DNA of 64,000 nt, taken from the NCBI GenBank assembly GCA_037447215.1, contig JBBIHB010000001.1, forward strand, positions 186,001 through 250,000, written 5' to 3'. The DNA is from UBA1413 sp037447215. Lineage in GTDB: Bacteria; Bacteroidota; Bacteroidia; Bacteroidales; Prolixibacteraceae. The first letter of the stretch is position 1; every line of letters begins with the position of its first letter. This document shows positions 43,459 to 52,255 of this stretch, piece by piece. The notes beneath the pieces were generated by a model. The model had not been told where the DNA came from. It ran no database searches and saw only the letters and a program-made list of their open reading frames with translations. Both the position numbers and the translations under genes were made by a program.

Positions 43459-46041
43459 TCGCCTTAATCCGCTCTTCAAGAACTTTTATCCGGGCTTCGG
43501 CATCCGATTGTTTAATCCTCTCTTTATCGACTACAACCGCAGGCGCACTGGAAACAAATTTTTCATTTCCGAGTTTTCTCAATACCGAAATCAAAAAACC
43601 TTTGGTGTATTCAAGTTCCTGGCAAAGCTTACGCACCTCTTCTTCATAGTCAATATGATCGGCCAGTTGCACATAATAGTTGGTCGATTTTACCCTGAAC
43701 GATGCCGCTCCTTTGACTTCGCTGTCAATTATTCTGACCCGGGAAATATTTCCAAGCCTCGAAATAATCGGGTTTAGTTCCGCTATATATCCTTTTTCCC
43801 CAGGTTGAACAAAGAGTTCGAGCGGATCCTTAATAGGCACCGAATTCTCAAGCCTAATTTTCCTGATTCCTGAAATTGCTTCTTTGACATTTTCAAACGC
43901 ACCAAGACATTCATCATCAAACCGCCGAAGTTCGGGCATTTGTGAAACCATTATGCTTTCACCAGGCTTTCGATTGACAAGCAATTGCCATATTTCTTCG
44001 GTAATAAAAGGCATAAATGGATGCATCAGCCGCAATAACTGATCAAATAGGTGAACCACCTCATTATAGGTTTTCGCAGCCAGCCGGAGAACTCGTCGCG
44101 AACCGTTGTATAAACCAGCATCAGAGCATCCGATATCCTGAATTTTTCAAAATGATCGGTAAGTATTTGATTCACCTCGCTCAACTTATGGTTAAACCAG
44201 TTAAGGGCAAGTTTCGAATGTTCGGGTTGAACCAGGTTTTCGGAAACTTCCCAGTTTTTTACCAGGCGGAATGCGTTCCATATTTTTGTTGCGAACCCGG
44301 CACCCTGTTGAGGCAAGCTTTCATCGAATAAAAGGTCGCCACCAGCAGGGGAACAAAGTAACATTCCTACTCTAACCCCATCGGCACCAAATTTCTCGAT
44401 TAAATCGAGCGGATCGGGTGAGTTTCCCAATGATTTCGACATTTTACGCCCAAGCTTATCGCGCACCATTCCGGTATAATACACATTTTTAAAAGGAAAA
44501 TCATTTCTATATTCGTATCCGGCAATAATCATACGGGCAACCCAGAAAAAAATGATATCAGGAGCTGTTACCAGATCGCTGGTCGGGTAATAATACCGGA
44601 TTTCCGCATTATCGGGTTGGTTTATACCATCAAATACCGAAATGGGCCATAGCCAACTACTGAACCATGTATCGAGTACATCTTCATCCTGGTGCAGATC
44701 GCTTAAGGCAAGATTTTCATTACCGGTTTTCTTCCGGGCAAGGATAAGCGCTTCCCCTGGTGTGGCAGCAACCACAAAACTGCCATCATGAAGGTAATAA
44801 ACGGGAATACGGTGCCCCCACCACAACTGGCGACTGATACACCAATCTTTGATGTTTCCCATCCAGTGGCGGTAAATATTTTTGAACTTCGGAGGGTAAA
44901 ACCGTATGTTATCGTTCATCACATTTTCGAGAGCAGGGACAACAAGCTCCCCCATTTTCAGGAACCATTGAGCTGAAAGTTTAGGCTCAATAACTACATC
45001 GGTACGCTCAGAATAACCAACTTTATTCACATAATCTTCGACAAGGGCTATGTTACCGGCTTTTTCCAATTCGAGAACAATCTTCTCCCTGACTACGAAC
45101 CTATCTTCACCAACAAATAAATTTACATTTGAGCTTAATGTGCCATCATCATTGAAAATATCAATAAATTCGAGGTTGTGCTTTAATCCGAGGTTATAAT
45201 CGTTTACATCGTGCGCGGGCGTTACTTTCAGGCAGCCGGTTCCGAACTCCATATCAACATATTCGTCCTGAATAACCGGAACCCTCCGATTGATCAATGG
45301 AACCAATACTCTTTTCCCTACCAGATGGCCAAAGCGCGGATCTTCGGGATGCACACAAACGGCCGTATCGCCAAGTATGGTTTCAGGACGGGTGGTGGCT
45401 ATGGTTACAAACTGGTTTTCATTGTCTTCAACCCGGTATTTCAGGTAATAAAGTTTCGACTGCACTTCCTTGTAAATTACCTCTTCGTCTGACAGTGCTG
45501 TTTTTGCCTGTGTATCCCAGTTAACCATACGTACACTACGGTAAATAAAACCTTTATTGAATAGGTCAACAAAAACATTGATTACAGAATCGCTGCGCTG
45601 GCTGTCCATGGTAAATGCCGTACGTTCCCAATCGCACGATGCACCAAGTTTCTTCAATTGCTCGAGGATGATCCCACCATGCTTATGGGTCCATTCCCAG
45701 GCATGCTCAAGAAATTCATCGCGGCTGAGGGAAGTTTTTTCGATTCCAGCCTCACGGAGTTTATTCACAACTTTCGCTTCGGTAGCTATTGATGCATGGT
45801 CGGTTCCGGGCACCCAACAGGCATTTTTGCCCGTCATGCGTGCACGGCGTATCAGTATGTCCTGAATGGTATTGTTCAGCATGTGCCCCATGTGGAGTAC
45901 GCCGGTGACATTGGGTGGAGGTATTACAATGGTATAGGGCTCACGGTCATCTGGTTCAGAATGAAAGAGGTTATTTTCCATCCAATAGCTGTACCACTTA
46001 CTTTCAACATCGGCCGGATTATATTTGCTGGCAATTTCCAT
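43448..46041 (-). pseudogene. valS: Valine-tRNA ligase ValS, frameshifted by an internal deletion
   Basis: From the ATG at 46041 the protein is a normal ValRS: PPPNVTGVLHMGHMLNNTIQD holds the HIGH-type motif (HMGH), followed by the CP1 editing domain and KMSKS in GRKMSKSLGNSPDPLDLI. After VYTTVRDEFSGW, near 44078-44086, the frame goes wrong and ends at 44026. Another frame resumes at once with KTYNEVVHLFDQLLRLMHPFMPFITEEIW and runs through the C-terminal coiled coil to 43448. Family sequences have about 14-15 residues here (the tRNA-binding domain motif after Trp, of the YLEMVKPAY type). A deletion of roughly 43-44 nt would explain it. ValS is essential, so an assembly error or strain artefact is more likely than a real loss. 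Otherwise full length. Confidence 0.9.
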
Positions 46042-46118
46042 GTAATTAATTCTTTAAGATTTTTCAATAATAAAGGCACAAAAATAATGGATAAAATGAA
46101 AATTGCCCGATATAAATA

Positions 46119-47609
46119 TTATCCCAGAAGCATTCCGATAATGGTTGCCGACATCAGTGAAGTGAGAGTTCCAGCAATCAGGGCAGGAACGCCATATTTT
46201 GATAACAACACCCTTTTATTGGGCGCCAACGATCCAATTCCGCCAATCTGGATACCGATGGAAGCCACATTGGCAAAACCGCATAGCAGGTAAGTTGCCA
46301 TTATTATTGATTTTTGTGAAGCGAAAACCCCTGCTGTTTTCATCTCGGCCAGGCTGATATAGCCAATGAACTCTGTCAGAATAAGTTTTTCTCCCAATAA
46401 ACGGCCAACAAGAACAATATCGGCAGGCGTAATTCCGATTAACCACATCAAAGGTGCAAATGTATAACCCAATAAAAACTGGAGCGATAAACCGGAATAA
46501 CGTCCGTTGGTTGCTGTATTGATCAGGTCGTTCAGGGAAGTCCATTGCCCGATCTTTCCAACGATAAAATTGAACATTGCAATAAATGCAATAAAAGCCA
46601 ACAACATAGCTGCCACATTCACAGCCAGCTTGACCCCTTCGCTGGTGCCATTGGTTATGGCGTCCAGAACATTGCTGCCGATTTTATCACGACTAACTTC
46701 GATATCTTTGTTTATTTCGGTATTAGGGGGTACAATCATTTTTGAAAAAACAATAGCCGCAGGCGCAGCCATAACTGACGCGGTTAACAAGTGCTTGGCA
46801 AATTCGAGCCGCATAACCGGATCGTCGCCACCCAACATGGCAATATAAGCGGCCAATACACCACCTGCAAGTGTTGCCATACCGCCTGTCATTACAAGCA
46901 AAATCTCCGAATTACCCATTTTGGGCAGGTATGCTTTTATCATCAAAGGGGATTCAGTTTGGCCAAGAAAAATATTTCCGGCTACTGACAGGGCTTCAGC
47001 TCCCGATATCCTCAAAAACTTGGTAAAAACCCATGCCAGGGCATAAACCACTTTCTGGATTATTCCCCAATAGAATAAAAGACTGGTTAATGCCGAAAAG
47101 AAAATAATTGTAGGAAGAACCTGAAAAAGGAAAATATATCCATATGTATTGGTATCCATAAGACCCCCCAGCAGGAATTCACTTCCGGCTTTTGTAAAAT
47201 CAAGGATTTTCACAAATATATGACCGGCAAATTCGAACCCTCCCCTTATGAATGGTACATATAACACCCCAACAGCCAGGACAACCTGAAATGCAAGACC
47301 TGTAAAAACCGTTTTCCATGGAATATGTTTCCGGTTATGGCTGAGCAGGTATCCAAGCAAAAGTAAAATGAACATCCCTAATAACCCCCGGAAAAGTGTG
47401 ATAATTGAAAAGGGTTCTTCGGGTGTTTTACTCAGCAACAACGACGAGGTAACAGGTTGTGCATCCGGGGTAACAACTTCAAGAGTGGCCGAATCAACCT
47501 TATTTCTCTGAAATGTTGAATCAATAAAAATCTCCTGAGCGGATGTTCCGGATACAATTGAAAAAATCAGAAAAAAGAATAACAGGGTATAACGCATAAA
47601 TTTAATCAT
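46119..47609 (-). CDS. NupC-family nucleoside transporter
   Basis: 496 residues. A signal-like segment and a polar N-terminal extension (about 1-70, typical of Bacteroidota members) precede the transporter core of about ten helices. ISGAEALSVAGNIFLGQTESPLMIKAYL (about 203-230), with the GQTE motif, and a GFANVASIGIQIGGIGSLAPNKR end (about 449-471) are hallmarks of concentrative nucleoside transporters. It imports nucleosides with sodium or proton symport. It lies 11 nt after the bifunctional nuclease gene and 77 nt before valS on the same strand. Confidence 0.93.
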   Translation of the reverse strand: MIKFMRYTLLFFFLIFSIVSGTSAQEIFIDSTFQRNKVDSATLEVVTPDAQPVTSSLLLSKTPEEPFSIITLFRGLLGMFILLLLGYLLSHNRKHIPWKTVFTGLAFQVVLAVGVLYVPFIRGGFEFAGHIFVKILDFTKAGSEFLLGGLMDTNTYGYIFLFQVLPTIIFFSALTSLLFYWGIIQKVVYALAWVFTKFLRISGAEALSVAGNIFLGQTESPLMIKAYLPKMGNSEILLVMTGGMATLAGGVLAAYIAMLGGDDPVMRLEFAKHLLTASVMAAPAAIVFSKMIVPPNTEINKDIEVSRDKIGSNVLDAITNGTSEGVKLAVNVAAMLLAFIAFIAMFNFIVGKIGQWTSLNDLINTATNGRYSGLSLQFLLGYTFAPLMWLIGITPADIVLVGRLLGEKLILTEFIGYISLAEMKTAGVFASQKSIIMATYLLCGFANVASIGIQIGGIGSLAPNKRVLLSKYGVPALIAGTLTSLMSATIIGMLLG

Positions 47610-47620
47610 AGGAATTTGAT

Positions 47621-48208
47621 TTATTTTTTCCGGCGCTTTATTTCATCGCGAATTAGAGATGCCTTTTCATAATCCTCATTCTGAACAGCCTCAGTAAGTA
47701 ATCCTTCAAGGTCGGAAAGGCTATACTTTTCATACATCGAATGGCCACGGCCTACAGAATCTTCGTCTCGATGAATTTTTGATGAACGTTCTTCGGTTAT
47801 ATCCAGCACAATTCCAGCTTTATGAAGTATATCTTCAGTGGAATAAATCGGACACCTGAATCTCAGTGCAAGGGCAACTGCATCAGAAGTGCGCGAATCA
47901 ACACTGATTTCCTTGCCATCCATTTCAAACAGCAGTTCGGAATAGAAAATCCCTTCTTCCAGTTTATGTATTACCACCTCGATCAGCGCAATTTCAAATG
48001 CGATGGCAATATTCTTAATCAAGTCATGAGTAAGAGGCCTTGGTGGTTTTAATCCTTCGAGTTGGATTGCAATGGCCTGTGCCTCAACCGGTCCGATAAT
48101 GATGGGTAATCTGCGGTCACCATTTTCTTCAGCCAGCACCAGCGCGTATGCGCCAGTTTGAGTCTGACTCACCGATAAGCCTAAGATATTAAGTTTAACC
48201 TTCTGCAT
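47621..48208 (-). CDS. Bifunctional nuclease (DUF151) with UVR domain
   Basis: 195 residues. The DUF151 domain (about 5-130) has the RRLPIIIGPVEAQAIAIQLEG signature and SVDSRTSDAVALALRFRCPIY. A C-terminal UVR motif (about 164-193; DLEGLLTEAVQNEDYEKASLIRDEIKRR) is the Bacteroidota version. Plant relatives have DNase and RNase activity; the role in bacteria is uncertain. The nucleoside transporter begins 11 nt downstream in the same transcript. Confidence 0.9.
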   Translation of the reverse strand: MQKVKLNILGLSVSQTQTGAYALVLAEENGDRRLPIIIGPVEAQAIAIQLEGLKPPRPLTHDLIKNIAIAFEIALIEVVIHKLEEGIFYSELLFEMDGKEISVDSRTSDAVALALRFRCPIYSTEDILHKAGIVLDITEERSSKIHRDEDSVGRGHSMYEKYSLSDLEGLLTEAVQNEDYEKASLIRDEIKRRKK

Positions 48209-48387
48209 AATAAATGCCTCGCCTGTAAGTAATCAAATAATTAAAATTCTGACAATTATGATCTGAAACAACCATTCTTGGCGGTATAAAATTAATTGAA
48301 AAATCAGGCTATCCCAATTTTTGACTGTTTTTTTCGTGCAGGCTGATTGTTCCAACATGAAATTATCTGAAATTTATGGGTGTTGGA

Positions 48388-48418
48388 TTTGGTTATGAAT
48401 TGAAAATGACTACTTTTG
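48388..48418 (+). promoter_or_regulatory. Promoter of the rplU-rpmA-serS region
   Basis: TTTG (48388-48391), exactly 19 nt, then TACTTTTG (48411-48418): a full match to the Bacteroidota housekeeping consensus TTTG-N19-TAnnTTTG. Transcription would start about 7 nt further on, giving a leader of about 80 nt before the rplU ATG. The leader contains cccaaaattggg (48423-48434), a small palindrome that could be part of an RNA structure, which would suit autoregulation by ribosomal protein. Confidence 0.8.
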
Positions 48419-48507
48419 CAATCCCAAAATTGGGTTCGTTCAGGCTGATAAGTGAAAACAGGTGGGTTTTCCGCCTGACGGGCAAAACTATAAAACGAAA
48501 AATTTTT

Positions 48508-48819
48508 ATGTACGCAATTGTTGATATTGCTGGACAGCAATTTAAAGTTCAAAAAGGCAAAAAAGTATTTGTACACAGGCTTGCAGCCGCCGAAGGGTCG
48601 TCAGTTGAATTCGACAAAGTGCTGTTGGTAGAGAATGAAGGCAATGTATCGGTTGGTACTCCCGTATTGGAAGGAGCCAAAGTTACTGTCAAAGTCGTTG
48701 AACATACCAAGGGTGATAAAGTACTTATTTTCAAAAAGAAAAGAAGGAAGAGTTATCAAAAAATGAATGGGCACCGGCAATCTTTTACTCAGGTACTCAT
48801 CGAAGAAATTGTTGGATAA
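48508..48819 (+). CDS. rplU: 50S ribosomal protein L21
   Basis: 103 residues from the ATG at 48508 (MYAIVDIAGQQFKVQKGKKVFVHRL); the longer open frame upstream runs through the promoter and is not real. GQQFKV and the C-terminal KKRRKSYQKMNGHRQSFTQVLIEEI, with its RNA-binding basic stretch, are diagnostic. L21 binds 23S rRNA in the large subunit. It is followed 16 nt later by rpmA, the conserved order. Expression starts at the promoter at 48388-48418. Confidence 0.97.
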   Translation: MYAIVDIAGQQFKVQKGKKVFVHRLAAAEGSSVEFDKVLLVENEGNVSVGTPVLEGAKVTVKVVEHTKGDKVLIFKKKRRKSYQKMNGHRQSFTQVLIEEIVG

Positions 48820-48835
48820 TTAAAATTTTAAGACC

Positions 48836-49114
48836 ATGGCTCATAAGAAAGGTGTAGGTAGTTCGAAAAACGGACGCGAATCGGAAAGCAAACGACTTGG
48901 CGTCAAAATATTTGGCGGCCAATTTGCAAAAGCGGGAAATATACTTGTTCGCCAAAGGGGAACAAAGCATCATCCGGGCGAAAATGTTGGTATTGGTAAA
49001 GATCATACCTTATTTGCCCTTGTAAACGGAACAGTTGTTTTTAGCAAAAAGAAAGACAACAGGTCATATGTATCGGTTGAACCCATTGTTACTGTTGACG
49101 CTGCAAGCAATTAA
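48836..49114 (+). CDS. rpmA: 50S ribosomal protein L27
   Basis: 92 residues: MAHKKGVGSSKNGRESESKRLG at the N-terminus, then GVKIFGGQFAKAGNILVRQRGTKHHPG. The N-terminal tail reaches the peptidyl transferase centre. No cleavable N-terminal extension of the Firmicutes type is present. It is paired with rplU and followed by a strong terminator at 49154. Confidence 0.97.
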   Translation: MAHKKGVGSSKNGRESESKRLGVKIFGGQFAKAGNILVRQRGTKHHPGENVGIGKDHTLFALVNGTVVFSKKKDNRSYVSVEPIVTVDAASN

Positions 49115-49153
49115 CCGATAGTTATTATACGAAAATCTGTTAATCGTAATTAT

Positions 49154-49185
49154 AAAATACCCCGGCAGCCAAGCCGGGGTATTTT
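49154..49185 (+). terminator. Intrinsic terminator after rpmA
   Basis: A 13-bp perfect stem, aaaataccccggc (49154-49166) with gccggggtatttt (49173-49185), and a 6-nt loop agccaa. The stem ends in a T-run on either strand, so it can work in both directions. It separates rplU-rpmA from serS. Confidence 0.95.
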
Positions 49186-49233
49186 AGTTTAAACCTTTTC
49201 GGTCCCAATTCTAAAATCGCAGGCAACTTTTCA

Positions 49234-49241
49234 TATTTTTG
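49234..49241 (+). promoter_or_regulatory. -7 promoter element of serS
   Basis: TATTTTTG matches TAnnTTTG and lies 51 nt before the serS ATG. The 19-nt-spaced -33 position is not a TTTG, so only the -7 box supports it. Confidence 0.45.
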
Positions 49242-49292
49242 TACTCCCCACTTTAATAATTTGCATTAATTACAAATGAATTTAATACCGAT

Positions 49293-50564
49293 ATGCTGAC
49301 ATTAAAATATATTCAGGAAAAGCCAGGTGAAGTAATTGAAAAGCTGGCAAAAAGAAATTTCGATGCACGGGAAATTATAAATTCCATTTTGAAATTACTC
49401 GAAACGCGAAATCAGACACAAGTGCAGGCCGACAATGCCAAGGCTGAAATGAACCGTTTGTCCAAAGAAATAGGTATTTTGTTTAAAGATGAAAAAATTG
49501 CAGAAGCAAACCAGGCCAAGACCCGCAGCGTTGAATTGAAGGAAACCATCAGGCAGCTCGACCAGATTTTTACTGACATTGAAATACAGGTCCAAAATCT
49601 TCTGGTTTTGTTGCCCAATACACCCAATAAAGAAGTTCCTGCGGGTAAAGGCGCCGAAGATAATCAGATTATCCGCTCAGGAGGCCGTTTTCCTGAACTT
49701 ACCGACGATGCACTTCCACACTGGGAACTTGCTGCCCGGTATAATCTGATCGATTTTGAGCTGGGTGTTAAGTTAACCGGGGCAGGCTTTCCTGTTTACA
49801 GGGGAAAAGGTGCGCAACTTCAGCGTGCCCTCATAAACTTCTTTCTAGATGAGGCACGCAGTATAGGTTACGAAGAAGTTCAGCCCCCTCTTATGGTAAA
49901 TGAGGCATCGGGATTTGGCACCGGACAGCTCCCCGACAAAGAAGGCCAAATGTACCATGTAACCGAAGATAATTTTTATCTCATCCCCACTGCCGAAGTA
50001 CCGGTTACCAATATTTACCGTGATGTGATTCTTGACGCATCAGAACTTCCGGTGAAAAATTGTGCTTACAGCGCCTGTTTCCGACGAGAAGCCGGTTCGT
50101 ATGGCAAAGATGTTCGTGGACTTAACCGCCTGCACCAATTCGACAAAGTTGAAATTGTCCAGATTGCCCATCCCGATAATTCATATCAGGTTCTCGAAGA
50201 AATGGCCAGCTATGTGGAATCACTTGTGCAAAAGCTGGAATTTCCTTACCGGATTTTGCGTTTGTGCGGGGGCGATATGGGCTTTACCTCTGCCATGACC
50301 TACGATTTCGAAGTCTGGTCGGCTGCCCAGAAAAAATGGCTCGAAGTGAGTTCGGTGTCTAATTTTGAATCGTTTCAGGCAAACCGGTTAAAGTTGCGGT
50401 ATCGTGACGAAGCAGGAAAAAAGCCACAATTGGCCCATACCTTGAATGGAAGCGCCCTGGCATTGCCACGAATTGTTGCCGCACTGCTCGAAAATAACCA
50501 ATTCGAAGGCGGGATCAAAATCCCTGTGGCGCTCCAAAAATGGTGTGGATTCGAAAAAATCTGA
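49293..50564 (+). CDS. serS: Serine-tRNA ligase
   Basis: 423 residues. The N-terminal long coiled-coil arm (about 30-100) that binds tRNA-Ser is followed by the class II core: motif 2 in CFRREAGSYGKDVRGLNRLHQFDKVEI (about 263-289) and motif 3 in LNGSALALPRIVAALLENNQ (about 385-404). The TAEVPVTN motif (about 230-237) is present. It charges tRNA-Ser and is complete. The GH26 gene starts 2 nt past its TGA, so readthrough transcription is likely. Confidence 0.97.
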   Translation: MLTLKYIQEKPGEVIEKLAKRNFDAREIINSILKLLETRNQTQVQADNAKAEMNRLSKEIGILFKDEKIAEANQAKTRSVELKETIRQLDQIFTDIEIQVQNLLVLLPNTPNKEVPAGKGAEDNQIIRSGGRFPELTDDALPHWELAARYNLIDFELGVKLTGAGFPVYRGKGAQLQRALINFFLDEARSIGYEEVQPPLMVNEASGFGTGQLPDKEGQMYHVTEDNFYLIPTAEVPVTNIYRDVILDASELPVKNCAYSACFRREAGSYGKDVRGLNRLHQFDKVEIVQIAHPDNSYQVLEEMASYVESLVQKLEFPYRILRLCGGDMGFTSAMTYDFEVWSAAQKKWLEVSSVSNFESFQANRLKLRYRDEAGKKPQLAHTLNGSALALPRIVAALLENNQFEGGIKIPVALQKWCGFEKI

Positions 50565-50566
50565 AA

Positions 50567-52240
50567 ATGAAATATTTGCTGTCAATCCTATTTCTTTTAT
50601 ATACCCTCCTGGCATTTACCCAGGACTTTAAAGTAGAAGCTGAAAGTGGTATATGGTCATCGGGGCTCAGGATAGCCACATCAAAAAGTGGATATTCGGG
50701 AACAGGCTATATTACTCAATTTACCAATACGGCCGACAAACTGACTATCCCTGTAAATATCCCTATTGAAGGTTTTTATGATATTTACATAGGATACTCA
50801 GCCGATTCTGGTGATAAAGTTATCAATGTTGAGGTTAACGGGATTAAAAGCGCATTACAAATCCTGAGAAAAGGTGGCGGTTTTTACGAAGAAAAATTCG
50901 GAACTTTAAACCTGCCAAAAGGAATGATAGAGGTAATTATTACGCCAAACTGGACCTGGTTTCATATTGATTACGTCAGGTTTGTTAAAACCGAAGGTGG
51001 TACCCAGGGATTCAACATACCTTTGAAACCGGTTAATCCTAATGTTACTCCGGTTACACAAAATCTATATTCATTCCTCAGGGACAATTTCGGAAAAAAA
51101 ACCATATCGGGGGTAATGACCCTGAAACCTTTGAGCAACAGTACAAATGAAATAACCTGGCTCAAGGCAAATATAGGAAAGGAACCTGCCATACTAGGCC
51201 TTGATTTTATGGACCATACCGGAAGCAATCCTCCTTCGTGGCAGAACAACCCCGACCTGGTAAAGGATGCGAAAACATGGTCGAAAAGGAATGGAATTGT
51301 TACGATTTGCTGGCACTGGCGCGATCCTTCACATAAAACAAATGCGTTTTATACCAAAGACACACAGTTTGACATAACACGGATCAACGATCCTGAAAGT
51401 TCTGACTATAAGGCCATGATCAGGGATATTGACATTGTTTCAACCTACCTGAAAGAACTTCAGGCAGCAAATGTGCCTGTTTTATGGCGCCCGCTGCACG
51501 AAGCTTCGGGTGGTTGGTTCTGGTGGGGGGCTAAAGGGGCAGCTCCCTGTATCACCCTTTGGAGACTTGTGTACGACCGATTGACCAATCACCACGGTCT
51601 GAATAACCTGATCTGGGTTTGGACAACCACCGACGATTCGCAAGCGCTTCCCTGGTATCCGGGCGATGAATATGTTGACATCCTGGGAATGGATATTTAT
51701 CCAGGAGAAAGGGAACATGGTTCACAGGTAATTGCATTTAACAAAGTAAAAGAGATTTTTGGTGGAAGGAGGATAATAACATTGAGCGAAAACGGTTCAA
51801 TCCCTTATCCTGAAAATATGCAGAAAGATGGCGCATTTTGGTCGTGGTTCATGCCCTGGTATGGAACACATACCAAAGATCCGAAACACAATTCGGTTGA
51901 TGACTGGAAAAGGATACTTGGCAATGATTTTGTTATCACCCTCGACAAAATGCCCGATCTTTCTATCTATACATCTTCATCCTTCACCGAAACCCGGAAG
52001 GGTCCCTCTACTGAATTGATTGTATTCAGAAAAGATGATCATTTCCATTTGTACCTACCGTCAGCAGAGATGGACGAATACGCTGTCCGCCTCTACAACC
52101 TGAAAGGGGACTCACTTTACGAGTCACAAAAAACATTTCAGGGTCTTCATACAATTCCCGCCCAGAAATTGCCCAAAGGTATTTATGTGGTTCAGGTTAT
52201 TGGAAATGGTTTTTCGAATAGTATTAAAGTGGCAAATTAA
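50567..52240 (+). CDS. Secreted GH26 glycoside hydrolase with CBM and sorting tail
   Basis: 557 residues from the ATG at 50567, directly after serS. A signal peptide (about 1-19, ending LLAFTQD) precedes a CBM6/35-type beta-sandwich (about 22-140; FKVEAESGIWSSGLRI and IDYVRFVKT). The GH26 barrel (about 165-460) has ICWHWRDPS, WRPLHEASGGWFWWG with the acid/base Glu, and ITLSENGSIPYP with the nucleophile Glu. A C-terminal domain ending PKGIYVVQVIGNGFSNSIKVAN is the type IX secretion sorting type. The usual substrate is beta-mannan. It is the only intact secreted enzyme with such a tail in the window. Unusually for its class, it sits behind a housekeeping gene with no binding or transport genes nearby. 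Confidence 0.92.
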   Translation: MKYLLSILFLLYTLLAFTQDFKVEAESGIWSSGLRIATSKSGYSGTGYITQFTNTADKLTIPVNIPIEGFYDIYIGYSADSGDKVINVEVNGIKSALQILRKGGGFYEEKFGTLNLPKGMIEVIITPNWTWFHIDYVRFVKTEGGTQGFNIPLKPVNPNVTPVTQNLYSFLRDNFGKKTISGVMTLKPLSNSTNEITWLKANIGKEPAILGLDFMDHTGSNPPSWQNNPDLVKDAKTWSKRNGIVTICWHWRDPSHKTNAFYTKDTQFDITRINDPESSDYKAMIRDIDIVSTYLKELQAANVPVLWRPLHEASGGWFWWGAKGAAPCITLWRLVYDRLTNHHGLNNLIWVWTTTDDSQALPWYPGDEYVDILGMDIYPGEREHGSQVIAFNKVKEIFGGRRIITLSENGSIPYPENMQKDGAFWSWFMPWYGTHTKDPKHNSVDDWKRILGNDFVITLDKMPDLSIYTSSSFTETRKGPSTELIVFRKDDHFHLYLPSAEMDEYAVRLYNLKGDSLYESQKTFQGLHTIPAQKLPKGIYVVQVIGNGFSNSIKVAN

Positions 52241-52255
52241 TCCCTGGCAAACAGG

